DNA of 64,000 nt from Flammeovirgaceae bacterium (GCA_015180985.1 CP054185.1:3037225-3101224); one strand, 5' to 3'; counted from the stretch's first letter, positions 36,092-44,180 are shown. Translations and numbers: made by a program. Notes: a model not told the origin generated them from the sequence alone.

Positions 36092-36646
36092 AGTTAACAG
36101 TTTAAAGTTAGACCTTTTGTCTAATTCAAAACTGTCCTATTTTCGGGGGAGCTTACAGTGACGGTGAATTCAAATGGCTGATTGTATTTGTCGTCATAAG
36201 CTATTTAGTAAGCCGACTTCCAAAGACATTTTATGACCGATTTCAAATCTCGACTGACTTGAATATTTATAAAAAACTGGGGGTTGACAAATTCAAGAAA
36301 CTTTCGACTAACGGGGACTTAATAAATAGAAGAATCAGAAAGAAGTACCCGACTCATCGTAACGTGACGAATTATGAAACGATAAAAGAAAAGCTCAACG
36401 AGACATATACTATTGAGAAGTCGCACACAGTTCTATTTATTTTCTGCTTATTGACAAATATTTATGCCTTTTGGACAAATTCAATTGGGACAGCAATTAT
36501 TTTGTTAATTGGGAATATTCTATTCAATTACTACCCGAACCTTTTACAACAATACAACAGGATAAGGTATACGAGAGTTGTGAATAACTTCTCTTGACGG
36601 ACAAGATAGAATGACGAGATAATTTGAGACAAGAATGCCCCACAGC

Positions 36647-36816
36647 TGCCAACAAAATGTTTCTGCAATGGCGGGGTTCGGTGTCCTCATTACTTTCGGT
36701 TTCATTATTTACATTTGTCACGTGGGACAAGGCGCAACTGGTCGGTCTTGGCATTCCGCTTCGCTTCATTGCCAAGCCCTCCTATGCCCGCCACTGCAGA
36801 AACACCAACGTTGTAG
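36647..36816 (+). repeat. attC-like site, family gamma-like
   Basis: AAC at 36651, GTT at 36810. Inner arms TGTTTCTGCAATGGCGGGG and GCCCGCCACTGCAGAAACA. End arm GCCCCACAGCTGCCAAC mirrors the start GTTGGCAGCAATGGGGC except at positions 10 and 11. Confidence 0.8.
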
Positions 36817-36875
36817 CCCATGCCCTGGGACAGCCCAACCGACAGAGAAATTTGAACTTTTGAGACTTTGGTTTT

Positions 36876-36897
36876 GTTAACTTTTAAGTTAACTTTG
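36876..36897 (+). promoter_or_regulatory. Operator palindrome overlapping a -7 element
   Basis: GTTAACTTTTAAGTTAAC (36876-36893) is a near-perfect palindrome and overlaps TAACTTTG (36890-36897). The toxin ATG at 36902 follows after four bases, so the mRNA would be leaderless and the operator covers the promoter. Confidence 0.6.
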
Positions 36898-36901
36898 CCG
36901 A

Positions 36902-37270
36902 ATGGAGAAAATACGACAGATTATATTCTACAAAGACTATTTTCTTGACTTCTATAATGACCAGACCGAGAAGGTAAAGGACAAAATTGAACACGTTTTA
37001 TTTGTAATTTCAGTAGCCGACAGAATTCCGGTTAAGTTTTTTCAACATTTGACCGGGACTGATGGACTTTATGAGGTTAGAGTGGAATATCAAGGAAATA
37101 TCTATCGAATCTTCTCATGCTTTGACGAAGGTAACTTAGTTGTGTTATTCAACGGATTCCAAAAGAAATCTCAGAAAACACCGACAGGAGAAATTGAGAA
37201 AGCATTAAAAATTAAGACAGAGTATTTTATTGAAAAAGTTAAATCAAAAGGACATGGAAAGAAAAAGTAA
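36902..37270 (+). CDS. RelE/HigB-superfamily (Gp49-like) toxin, 122 aa
   Basis: A homologue of the toxin at 25443: IRQIIFYKDYFLDFYNDQTE, then HLTGTDGLYEVRVEYQGNIY, RIFSCFDEGNLVVLFNGFQK and TPTGEIEKALKIKTEY. The residues around RVEYQGNIYRIF and NGFQKK are those shared by the family. The C-terminus is basic (KSKGHGKKK). The antitoxin ATG lies inside its last codons. Confidence 0.88.
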   Translation: MEKIRQIIFYKDYFLDFYNDQTEKVKDKIEHVLFVISVADRIPVKFFQHLTGTDGLYEVRVEYQGNIYRIFSCFDEGNLVVLFNGFQKKSQKTPTGEIEKALKIKTEYFIEKVKSKGHGKKK

Positions 37271-37565
37271 AAGGAAGAAAACAGTGACGACTTTTGATGA
37301 GCTCATTGAAAAGCGTCATGGAAAAATCGGGACAAAAAAACGGACTGAATTTGAGATTAAGGCCAAGTCATTTGCAATTGGAGAAATTATTAAAGAAGAG
37401 AGAAGGCTTGCTAACATGACACAAGACGAATTAGCCGACAAGACTGGGACAAAGAAAAGCTTTATTTCAAGAATTGAGAATGGACACAGTGACATTCAAC
37501 TATCGACATTGTTCAAGTTAATTGAACTTGGACTCGGTAGAAAGGTTTCATTGACAATTGAGTAA
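37254..37565 (+). CDS. XRE antitoxin, 103 aa
   Basis: It starts MERKSKRKKTVTTFDELIEK. The HTH, IIKEERRLANMTQDELADKT followed by KKSFISRIENGHSDIQLSTL, aligns with the antitoxin at 25774. The TTG at 37230 would add eight residues, but the ATG at 37254 fits the homologue better. Toxin first, antitoxin second, overlapping by 17 bases. Confidence 0.87.
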   Translation: MERKSKRKKTVTTFDELIEKRHGKIGTKKRTEFEIKAKSFAIGEIIKEERRLANMTQDELADKTGTKKSFISRIENGHSDIQLSTLFKLIELGLGRKVSLTIE

Positions 37566-37581
37566 AGAGTAAGGGCACGGG

Positions 37582-37710
37582 CTACAACACCAGGTTTGTT
37601 TAATGGCGGGCGACACAGTCGCCCGTAGTGTCAACAAGTTTATTTATATTCGTGTAGGCGGACAAATCCGTTGGATTTATCCGCCACTAAACAAACCCAA
37701 AACGTTGTGT
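37582..37710 (+). repeat. attC-like site, family beta
   Basis: AAC at 37586, GTT at 37704. End arm GGGCACGGGCTACAAC mirrors the start GTTGTAGCCCATGCCC; the only mismatch is at position 11. Confidence 0.82.
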
Positions 37711-38132
37711 GCAAGGCGTCCACCGACATTAAAGTGACGACTAAATTTTAAAGAGTCGGGGACTTTACGACTTCAAACAACGTTTCTCCAAGCCAACAAA
37801 TCGCGGCCGACTGACAAAACAAGTAACGCGCGAAGCGCGCGATTTTTTAGGTTTTTGAGAAGGGAATCCTGAAAAATCGGACTCAAGAAAAAAATTTTGA
37901 CACCGTTGCCCACGCGCGACTTGGACTCCGTTTCAAAAAACCATTTCAACACGTGGACAAGACGACAGCTCGTCCGACAGTAACGTTTGACTCCAACGCG
38001 CATTAATGGTGTGCCGGACGTTCCGTCTGACCTTAAAGCGCAACTGCGACAAAGACTCGTTTGATTTTAAAGTTTTCACCACCGACAACGACTCTCAAAT
38101 TAAAACGGTCGACAGAACGCCCAGCACACAAC
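37704..38132 (+). repeat. Gene-less cassette, family NC4 (copy 2)
   Basis: Start GTTGTGTGCAAGGCG, end arm CGCCCAGCACACAAC. It shares patches with the cassette at 32996 and a CGCGCGAAGCGCGCG hairpin plus T run (37826-37846) with NC3. No gene is seen. Confidence 0.65.
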
Positions 38133-38296
38133 AAAATGTTTATGCAATGTGGGGGTTTGGTGTTAAATTAAAGTTTATGTTTCACAATGTAGCTTGGTCA
38201 CGGTGGACAGTTCGGAGCAGGTCGCGCTTAACATTCCGCTGCGCTTCATTTTTAAGCCCTCCTATTCCCCACACTGCATAAACACAAACGTTGGCG
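38126..38296 (+). repeat. attC-like site, family gamma (last on this strand)
   Basis: AAC at 38130, GTT at 38290. Inner arms TGTTTATGCAATGTGGGGG and TCCCCACACTGCATAAACA. Confidence 0.8.
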
Positions 38297-38478
38297 CCAA
38301 TGCCTTTTGAAAAATTCGACTAAATTCAAGCCGATAAAACCGGCTGACAGAATTAAACGACTTATAGACCTGAAGACTATGAGAAGGGTTATGAAGGACT
38401 TATCAATCAGGACAGATAATCTACCAAAGTCAAGTCTGACAATAAGTAAAGTTTTTTCCCTTTGCGCATCACGCACAA
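38290..38478 (+). other. Last, incomplete cassette
   Basis: It starts GTTGGCGCCAATGCC but no complementary end arm follows. A basic reading frame starts at TTG 38307 (KNSTKFKPIKPADRIKRLID...) and stays open to 38558, but it crosses the hairpin that follows and is doubtful as a gene. This looks like a cassette whose 3' part was lost at the array border. Confidence 0.5.
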
Positions 38479-38542
38479 ACCAAGAGTGTGGGGGTAGCTG
38501 CCAACACACGAGCCTAAACAATACTACCCCCACACACTTGGT
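38479..38542 (+). repeat. Long hairpin at the array border
   Basis: ACCAAGAGTGTGGGGGTAG (38479-38497) pairs with CTACCCCCACACACTTGGT (38524-38542) with one mismatch; the loop is 26 bases and the stem is followed by TTTTC. It separates GAC-rich cassette DNA from the following chromosomal-type gene. It could be a terminator or a degenerate border attC; the loop contains CTGCCAAC. Confidence 0.55.
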
Positions 38543-39467
38543 TTTTCAAACACAATAACAATTTCACATTTTTTCAATTATCTAAACATAAAACTGATCC
38601 TTATGAGAACATATTGCAAAACTAACTCTCACTTCAAAAGTTTAATTTTTATCGCTCTTTTAACTTGCGGAATAACACTAAGTTCAGCGCAGAACTATTC
38701 AGCTCCTTCCGGGGCCGGTAATTCTGGAACAGATAATGTTTCATTAGGAACCTCCGCGGGTAATGGAGGATCATATAACTCAGCTGTTGGCAAGCAAGCA
38801 GGTGATGTTGTTACAGGCAGTTATAATGCTTTCTTTGGAAATTTATCGGGTAGAGTCAATAATTCAGCATCGAACAATTCTTTTTTCGGAGCCCGATCAG
38901 GCTATAGCACAACCACTGGTGGTAATAATACATTTCTTGGTGCTTACGCTGGGTATTCCAATGTTTCGGGAACTGGAAATATATTTATAGGTGCAAATGC
39001 CGGGTATTATGAAACGGGGTCCAATAAGCTCTATATAGATAATACAAATACTGGTACCCCTCTTATTTTCGGAGATTTTAGTTCGCGCAGAGTTGGAATT
39101 AATGCACTACCCGGAAATTATACGCTTAATGTTGGAGGTAGTATAAATGCCACGGGTACAATTAGCACGAGCGGAACACTAAATATCGGTGCGACTGCTG
39201 TACCGAATGGTTATAAGCTTGCAGTTGCTGGAAAAATTATTACCGAAGAGATTGTTGTAAAGTTGCAAAACGCTTGGCCAGATTATGTTTTTAAACCTGA
39301 TTATAATCGTTTATCTCTTGTTGAATTAGCTGAATACATTAGCAAGAATGGACATCTTCCCGGCATTCCAATGGAGACCCAAATAAAAGAAGAAGGAATA
39401 AACTTGTCGCAAATGACTATAAAGCTTCTTGAGAAAGTTGAAGAACTTAGCTTATATATCATTGAGT

Positions 39468-40869
39468 GACACTGCCTAATTAAGTGTGTAAGTGCTGGGT
39501 AACGACTAAGCAACTGCGTAAAGGTTTTATATTTTGCATCTGCCTTCGAAGATAGTTAAAAATTGATTTACGATTAGTGGCCAGTTTCTCACGGGCAAGG
39601 TCCATTTTTTGGTGATCTCCCGTAAAGCCAGGTACACCGCTTTCACCACCGCCTGGTCGTCAGGGAACGAAAGTTTGTTGTTGGTATACTTGCGGATTTT
39701 TCCGTTGAGATTTTCGATAATGTTCGTGGTATAGATCAGCGTTCGGATTTCGATCGGATAATCGAAGAAGTGCGTGAGGTTATCCCAATTCGTTTTCCAC
39801 GACTTGATAGCATGCGGATATTTTTGCCCCATGTTACTTCAAAGGCTGCTCTAAGGCTTGAGCAGCCAGGCTCTTTGTTTGGTGCTCCGTAAACAGTCTT
39901 CAAATCGGCTACAAATTGTTTCTTGTCTTTCCAGACAACGTAGCGAAGCGCATTTCTGATCTGATGAACTACACAAATCTGGGTTACCGATTGGGTAAAC
40001 ACGCTGGTGATTGCATCGGTGAAGCCCTTCAGATTATCGGTGCTGGTGATGAGAATATCTTCCACGCCACGGCTTTTAAATCAGTAAGTACACTTATCCA
40101 GAATGAAGCACTTTCGCTTTCACCCAGCCACATGCCCAATACTTCCTTAAACCCCTGAGCATTAAGGCCTACGGCCAGGTAAATGGTTTTGTTGATCACC
40201 TTCCCATTCTGCCGGACTTTGAATACGATCCCATCCATCCACACCACAAAGTACACCGATGAAAGAGGCCTGCTTTGCCACTCCGTTACCAACGTATGTA
40301 CCCGCGAGGTAACGTTGGAAATAGTGGCATCCGAAACATTCACACCATAGATTTCCCGGATTTGTATTTCAATGTCGCGTACGCTCATACCCCGGGCATA
40401 TAAGGAGATGATAATTTCTTCGATGCCTTCTACGAACCGGCTGCGCTTGGGAACCAGGACGGGCTCAAACGTGCTGTTCCGATCCCGAGGTACTTCTATC
40501 TGTAGTTCACCTCGCGTGGTCTTGATGGTCTTACGGGTTTTTCCGTTCCGTGAGTTCCCGGAGTTAATCCCTTCTGGTGAATGTTTGGCATAGCCCAAAT
40601 GGCCATCGAGTTCACCTTCCAGCATTTGCTCCATGCCCTTTTTGAAAAGTTCATCGATAAAGCTGTTGAGGTCTTTCGAATTCTTAAATTGCTTGAGAAA
40701 CTCAGGGGTGAGCATCTCTTTGAGTAGTGGGTGTTGTTCTTGATTTTCCATGGTAACTGTGTTTAAAGTTAAGTCTTTAAATGCAACCGATTCGGCTGAA
40801 AGTGGTACATTCCACATCCCCTTTCAGCAAGGCCGAATCGGGCCTTTACACAGTTGCTTAGTCGTTACC
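39468..40869 (-). mobile_element. ISc copy 3, IS256 family, 1402 bp
   Basis: The 8-bp duplication CATTGAGT lies at 39460-39467 and 40870-40877. Confidence 0.92.
39527..40751 (-). pseudogene. IS256-family transposase, frameshifted
   Basis: This is the best preserved minus-strand copy: one frame covers 40029-40751 through the first catalytic Asp. It breaks at CGGCTTTTAAATC (one T short of copies 2 and 4) and again at GCAAAAATATCC, after which the Glu part is in 39527-39832. Confidence 0.85.
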
Positions 40870-40932
40870 CATTGAGTTGAATAACGCAAATGAATTACTT
40901 AGAAGGAGAATCGAATTATTGGAGGTTAAACA

Positions 40933-41657
40933 ATGAATTGGCACATGAAAACAATTGAAAAATTTGCTTTCGTAACACTACATCTGTCACTTTGGTTGAA
41001 ATCCCCGGTGCAAGCACAACTTGAGAGGTCACATATTTACCCTTCCCCAAACGTTTCAGCAGCCGTATCAGCCTCTGCCATTGATATGAATTATTATACT
41101 GGTACCGCTAATATCTCAATTCCTTTTCATACGCTTAACGGAAGAGATTTTGCAATACCCATATCAGTCGATTACAGAACAACCGGGATAAAAGTGCACG
41201 ATGTTTCTTCACCGGTTGGTTTAGGCTGGAGTTTGAACGCAAATGCTTTTGCTGTTACAAGAGTTGTGCGAGGCCTTCCAGACGATTCAAAACCGAACTG
41301 TAGTGTTGATGGAACAGGAAAAGTTACGAGGCAATCAATGTGGAACAGTCACTTTGAGCACTGTGATTCAGAACGGGATGTCTTTTATTTTAATCATCCT
41401 TTCGGAAACGGTAAATTATTTATTGATAACACAGGCCAACCACGTACTATGCCATATCAGGATATTATAATTCAACCAGGGGCTGGGAGTGCAAGCATTG
41501 GTTACTGGAAAATCACAGACGAGCAAGGCTACACATATTATTTTGGAGAGAGTACTGCCAGCCGTGAGGAAACAACCTATTCAGTTGGCAACATAGCAAC
41601 GAATTCATTTACCGACAAATATACTTTCACATCAACTTGGTATTTAACCCGAATCAT
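40933..41657 (+). pseudogene. Rhs/YD-repeat-type protein, N-terminal part only
   Basis: After a signal peptide (LHLSLWLKSPVQAQ) comes the N-terminal domain of Bacteroidetes Rhs-like proteins: AIDMNYYTGTANISIPFHTL, SVDYRTTGIKVHDVSSPVGL and GWSLNANAFAVTRVVRGLPD. Full proteins have more than a thousand residues of YD repeats and a variable C-terminal effector. Here ISc copy 4 cuts it after about 242 residues, and nothing resembling the remainder is found on the other side. The start overlaps the stop of the fibre gene (ATGA), so the two formed one operon. Confidence 0.8.
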
Positions 41658-43059
41658 GGTAACGACTAAGCAACTGTGTAAAGGCCCGATTCGGCCTTGC
41701 TGAAAGGGGATGTGGAATGTACCACTTTCAGCCGAATCGGTTGCATTTAAAGACTTAACTTTAAACACAGTTACCATGGAAAATCAAGAACAACACCCAC
41801 TACTCAAAGAGATGCTCACCCCTGAGTTTCTCAAGCAATTTAAGAATTCGAAAGACCTCAACAGCTTTATCGATGAACTTTTCAAAAAGGGCATGGAGCA
41901 AATGCTGGAAGGTGAACTCGATGGCCATTTGGGCTATGCCAAACATTCACCAGAAGGGATTAACTCCGGGAACTCACGGAACGGAAAAACCCGTAAGACC
42001 ATCAAGACCACGCGAGGTGAACTACAGATAGAAGTACCTCGGGATCGGAACAGCACGTTTGAGCCCGTCCTGGTTCCCAAGCGCAGCCGGTTCGTAGAAG
42101 GCATCGAAGAAATTATCATCTCCTTATATGCCCGGGGTATGAGCGTACGCGACATTGAAATACAAATCCGGGAAATCTATGGTGTGAATGTTTCGGATGC
42201 CACTATTTCCAACGTTACCTCGCGGGTACATACGTTGGTAACGGAGTGGCAAAGCAGGCCTCTTTCATCGGTGTACTTTGTGGTGTGGATGGATGGGATC
42301 GTATTCAAAGTCCGGCAGAATGGGAAGGTGATCAACAAAACCATTTACCTGGCCGTAGGCCTTAATGCTCAGGGGTTTAAGGAAGTATTGGGCATGTGGC
42401 TGGGTGAAAGCGAAAGTGCTTCATTCTGGATAAGTGTACTTACTGATTTAAAAAGCCGTGGCGTGGAAGATATTCTCATCACCAGCACCGATAATCTGAA
42501 GGGCTTCACCGATGCAATCACCAGCGTGTTTACCCAATCGGTAACCCAGATTTGTGTAGTTCATCAGATCAGAAATGCGCTTCGCTACGTTGTCTGGAAA
42601 GACAAGAAACAATTTGTAGCCGATTTGAAGACTGTTTACGGAGCACCAAACAAAAAGGCTGGCTGCTCAAGCCTTAGAGCAATTTTGAAGTAACATGGGG
42701 CAAAAATATCCGCATGCTATCAAGTCGTGGAAAACGAATTGGGATAACCTCACGCACTTCTTCGATTATCCGATCGAAATCCGAACGCTGATCTATACCA
42801 CGAACATTATCGAAAATCTCAACGGAAAAATCCGCAAGTATACCAACAACAAACTTTCGTTCCCTGACGACCAGGCGGTGGTGAAAGCGGTGTACCTGGC
42901 TTTACGGGAGATCACCAAAAAATGGACCTTGCCCGTGAGAAACTGGCCACTAATCGTAAATCAATTTTTAACTATCTTCGAAGGCAGATGCAAAATATAA
43001 AACCTTTACGCAGTTGCTTAGTCGTTACCCAGCACTTACACACTTAATTAGGCAGTGTC
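41658..43059 (+). mobile_element. ISc copy 4, 1402 bp, opposite orientation, no TSD
   Basis: Flanks CGAATCAT and GAAATGAA differ, so recombination or an adjacent deletion removed the original partner flank; the missing Rhs body supports a deletion to its right. Confidence 0.9.
41776..43000 (+). pseudogene. IS256-family transposase, two frames
   Basis: The first frame (41776-42693) carries both catalytic Asp residues and CVVHQIRNALRYV. After GGCTGGCTGC and the ATTTTGAAG/GCAAAAATAT region the second frame (42695-43000) carries the Glu (NIIENLNGKI). This is the most complete copy, needing only the shared break region to be repaired. Confidence 0.87.
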
Positions 43060-43062
43060 GAA

Positions 43063-43743
43063 ATGAACAAGCATTTAATTTTCTTATGCATCTGTTTAAA
43101 TCTTACTTCTTGTAAGAATGCTTTCTTTTACACAGACTTATACACTCGTGCAAATAGGAAATCTACCTTCTTTGAAAAGAATTATGATGCTATTAATACC
43201 CTTACCATCAATGATATCAGGATATGTCGTGAATTTGATTGGCCTGGCACTAGGTACCAAACACGCGGCAGAATCCTCTTCCAACGAGATTCGCTGGAAG
43301 AATCAATCAGAAATGCGTTAGAGAACCATTTCAGCAAAGTCATTTATGAGACCAGCCAAAAGCCTTTTTGGGATGAAAACTGTGATTCGATTGTCGTAAA
43401 AAATTATCGTAGCAAAGCCAGAGCGTTTGTGGGATCGAAACACAAAGAGCATTCGATTTTTGCAGCACTAAATATTACTCCACGAACCGCAAAAAATATT
43501 GATGCCGGTATACTTATAGAAGCCCCCTTCCCTGACCTAGGAAATGATATTCATAGGATAGAGTATAAATTCATTGTCGCAATTTTCAAGAACGAATCAT
43601 TAATTTATATGGATTCCCGCTCCCATTGGACGGAAGTATTCAGTGAACGAGATGAGCAATTACATTACCAGGTGCCACAAGAGATTATTGAGACATTGGT
43701 AACATTATCCTTAGAGGAGTATTTTAAGAGGGTGAAGAAATAG
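43063..43743 (+). CDS. Lipoprotein of unknown function, 226 aa
   Basis: MNKHLIFLCICLNLTSCKNA has a lipobox LTSC with Cys at residue 17. The mature protein has charged and aromatic segments but no motif I recognise (RICREFDWPGTRYQTRGRIL). Its position after a truncated Rhs gene makes an immunity or accessory role thinkable, but the intervening deletion makes adjacency unreliable. GAT-rich codons unlike the cassettes. Confidence 0.75.
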   Translation: MNKHLIFLCICLNLTSCKNAFFYTDLYTRANRKSTFFEKNYDAINTLTINDIRICREFDWPGTRYQTRGRILFQRDSLEESIRNALENHFSKVIYETSQKPFWDENCDSIVVKNYRSKARAFVGSKHKEHSIFAALNITPRTAKNIDAGILIEAPFPDLGNDIHRIEYKFIVAIFKNESLIYMDSRSHWTEVFSERDEQLHYQVPQEIIETLVTLSLEEYFKRVKK

Positions 43744-43807
43744 TTCGGCATTAAAAACACCATAAGCAAATAAAGCAGTAAGGGAATTAATAATAGTATG
43801 TAAAGGG

Positions 43808-43836
43808 AATAAGAATAAGAATAAGAATGAGAATAG
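43808..43836 (+). repeat. Short tandem repeat (AATAAG)n
   Basis: Three exact AATAAG units, then AATGAG and AATAG, in the 96-base gap between the lipoprotein gene and ISb. The rest of the gap is A/T-rich and shows nothing else. Confidence 0.8.
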
Positions 43837-43910
43837 TACGGTACTAGGCTGCTTTTTTTGAACAGGTTAAAAGTAGGATTTTCTAATTTAACCGACCAAA
43901 AAAAGTCAAA

Positions 43911-44180
43911 ATGAAGAAGAGCAAATTTACCGAGGCCCAGATTATTGGCATCCTCAACGAACAAATCCAACAAGACCAGAAGGTGGCCGAAGTATGCCGC
44001 AAGCATGGTATTAGCGAGGCTACGTTCTACAATTGGCGCAGCAAGTACGCGGGCATGACCGTTGACGAACTTAAGCGACTTAAAGAACTTGAGTATGAAA
44101 ATGCGAGGCTCAAGAAAATTGTGGCCAACCAGAGCCTGGAGATTGATGCCATAAAAGACCTGCTCTCAAAAAAGTTCTGA
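43911..44180 (+). CDS. ISb OrfA, 89 aa
   Basis: MKKSKFTEAQIIGILNEQIQ with HTH VCRKHGISEATFYNW and coiled coil; it ends LLSKKF at an A6G slippery run. Confidence 0.88.
   Translation: MKKSKFTEAQIIGILNEQIQQDQKVAEVCRKHGISEATFYNWRSKYAGMTVDELKRLKELEYENARLKKIVANQSLEIDAIKDLLSKKF

Larger units (their letters stand above)
34914..36157 (-). mobile_element. ISa copy 5, 1244 bp, TSD GTGA
   Basis: Duplication at 34910-34913 and 36158-36161. Terminal repeats TGTAAGCTCCCCC. Confidence 0.92.
34795..36597 (+). pseudogene. Cassette membrane protein interrupted by ISa copy 5
   Basis: MTQTVDKELEKLKYRLNLIL starts before the IS. Removing the IS and one GTGA gives an unbroken frame through LIVFVVISYLVSRLPKTFYD to VVNNFS, about 185 aa. 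Hydrophobic segments lie at about residues 17-36, 44-58 and 128-160 (a double segment). The middle, NIYKKLGVDKFKKLSTNGDL followed by INRRIRKKYPTHR, resembles the CrtO-like glycosyl-diaponeurosporenoate acyltransferase family that travels in cassettes, but this is a tentative match. Confidence 0.8.
1..38542 (+). other. Integron-type gene cassette array without visible integrase
   Basis: About forty units follow one another, each running from a GTT to an AAC, with a 120-170 bp imperfect palindrome between consecutive units. Genes within units lie on + and sit before the palindrome, as in integron cassettes. The first bases of a unit (for example GTTGTGGCGC at 32245) are the complement of the bases that close the same unit (GCGCCACAAC, ending at 32841), and not of its neighbour. 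This fits G^TT crossover and a circular intermediate. No tyrosine recombinase or attI is in the window, so the array could be an integron tail or an integrase-less (CALIN) cluster. IS elements interrupt it in several places. Codon and oligomer use (GAC-rich) differs sharply from the flanking chromosome. Confidence 0.85.
38603..40936 (+). pseudogene. Fibre-like secreted protein split by ISc copy 3
   Basis: A Sec signal peptide (IFIALLTCGITLSSAQ) precedes YadA-head-like repeats of about 14-28 residues (NVSLGTSAGNGGSYNSAVGK, NTFLGAYAGYSNVSGTGNIF). Next comes the LAVAGKIITEEIVVKL domain common at the end of Bacteroidetes fibre proteins, with HLPGIP. Removing the IS and one CATTGAGT continues the frame into a coiled-coil tail (IELNNANELLRRRIELLEVK) and a stop at 40934-40936. 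As written the frame ends at 39469, losing the trimerising tail. Confidence 0.85.

Noticed and set aside
1..38542. CRISPR array
   Set aside because: Repeats are 120-170 bp palindromes with gene-sized units between them, not 20-50 bp repeats with short spacers, and no cas genes are present.
38307..38558. Basic 83-aa frame in the last cassette
   Set aside because: It reads through a long hairpin and into non-cassette sequence, with a TTG start and no family resemblance.
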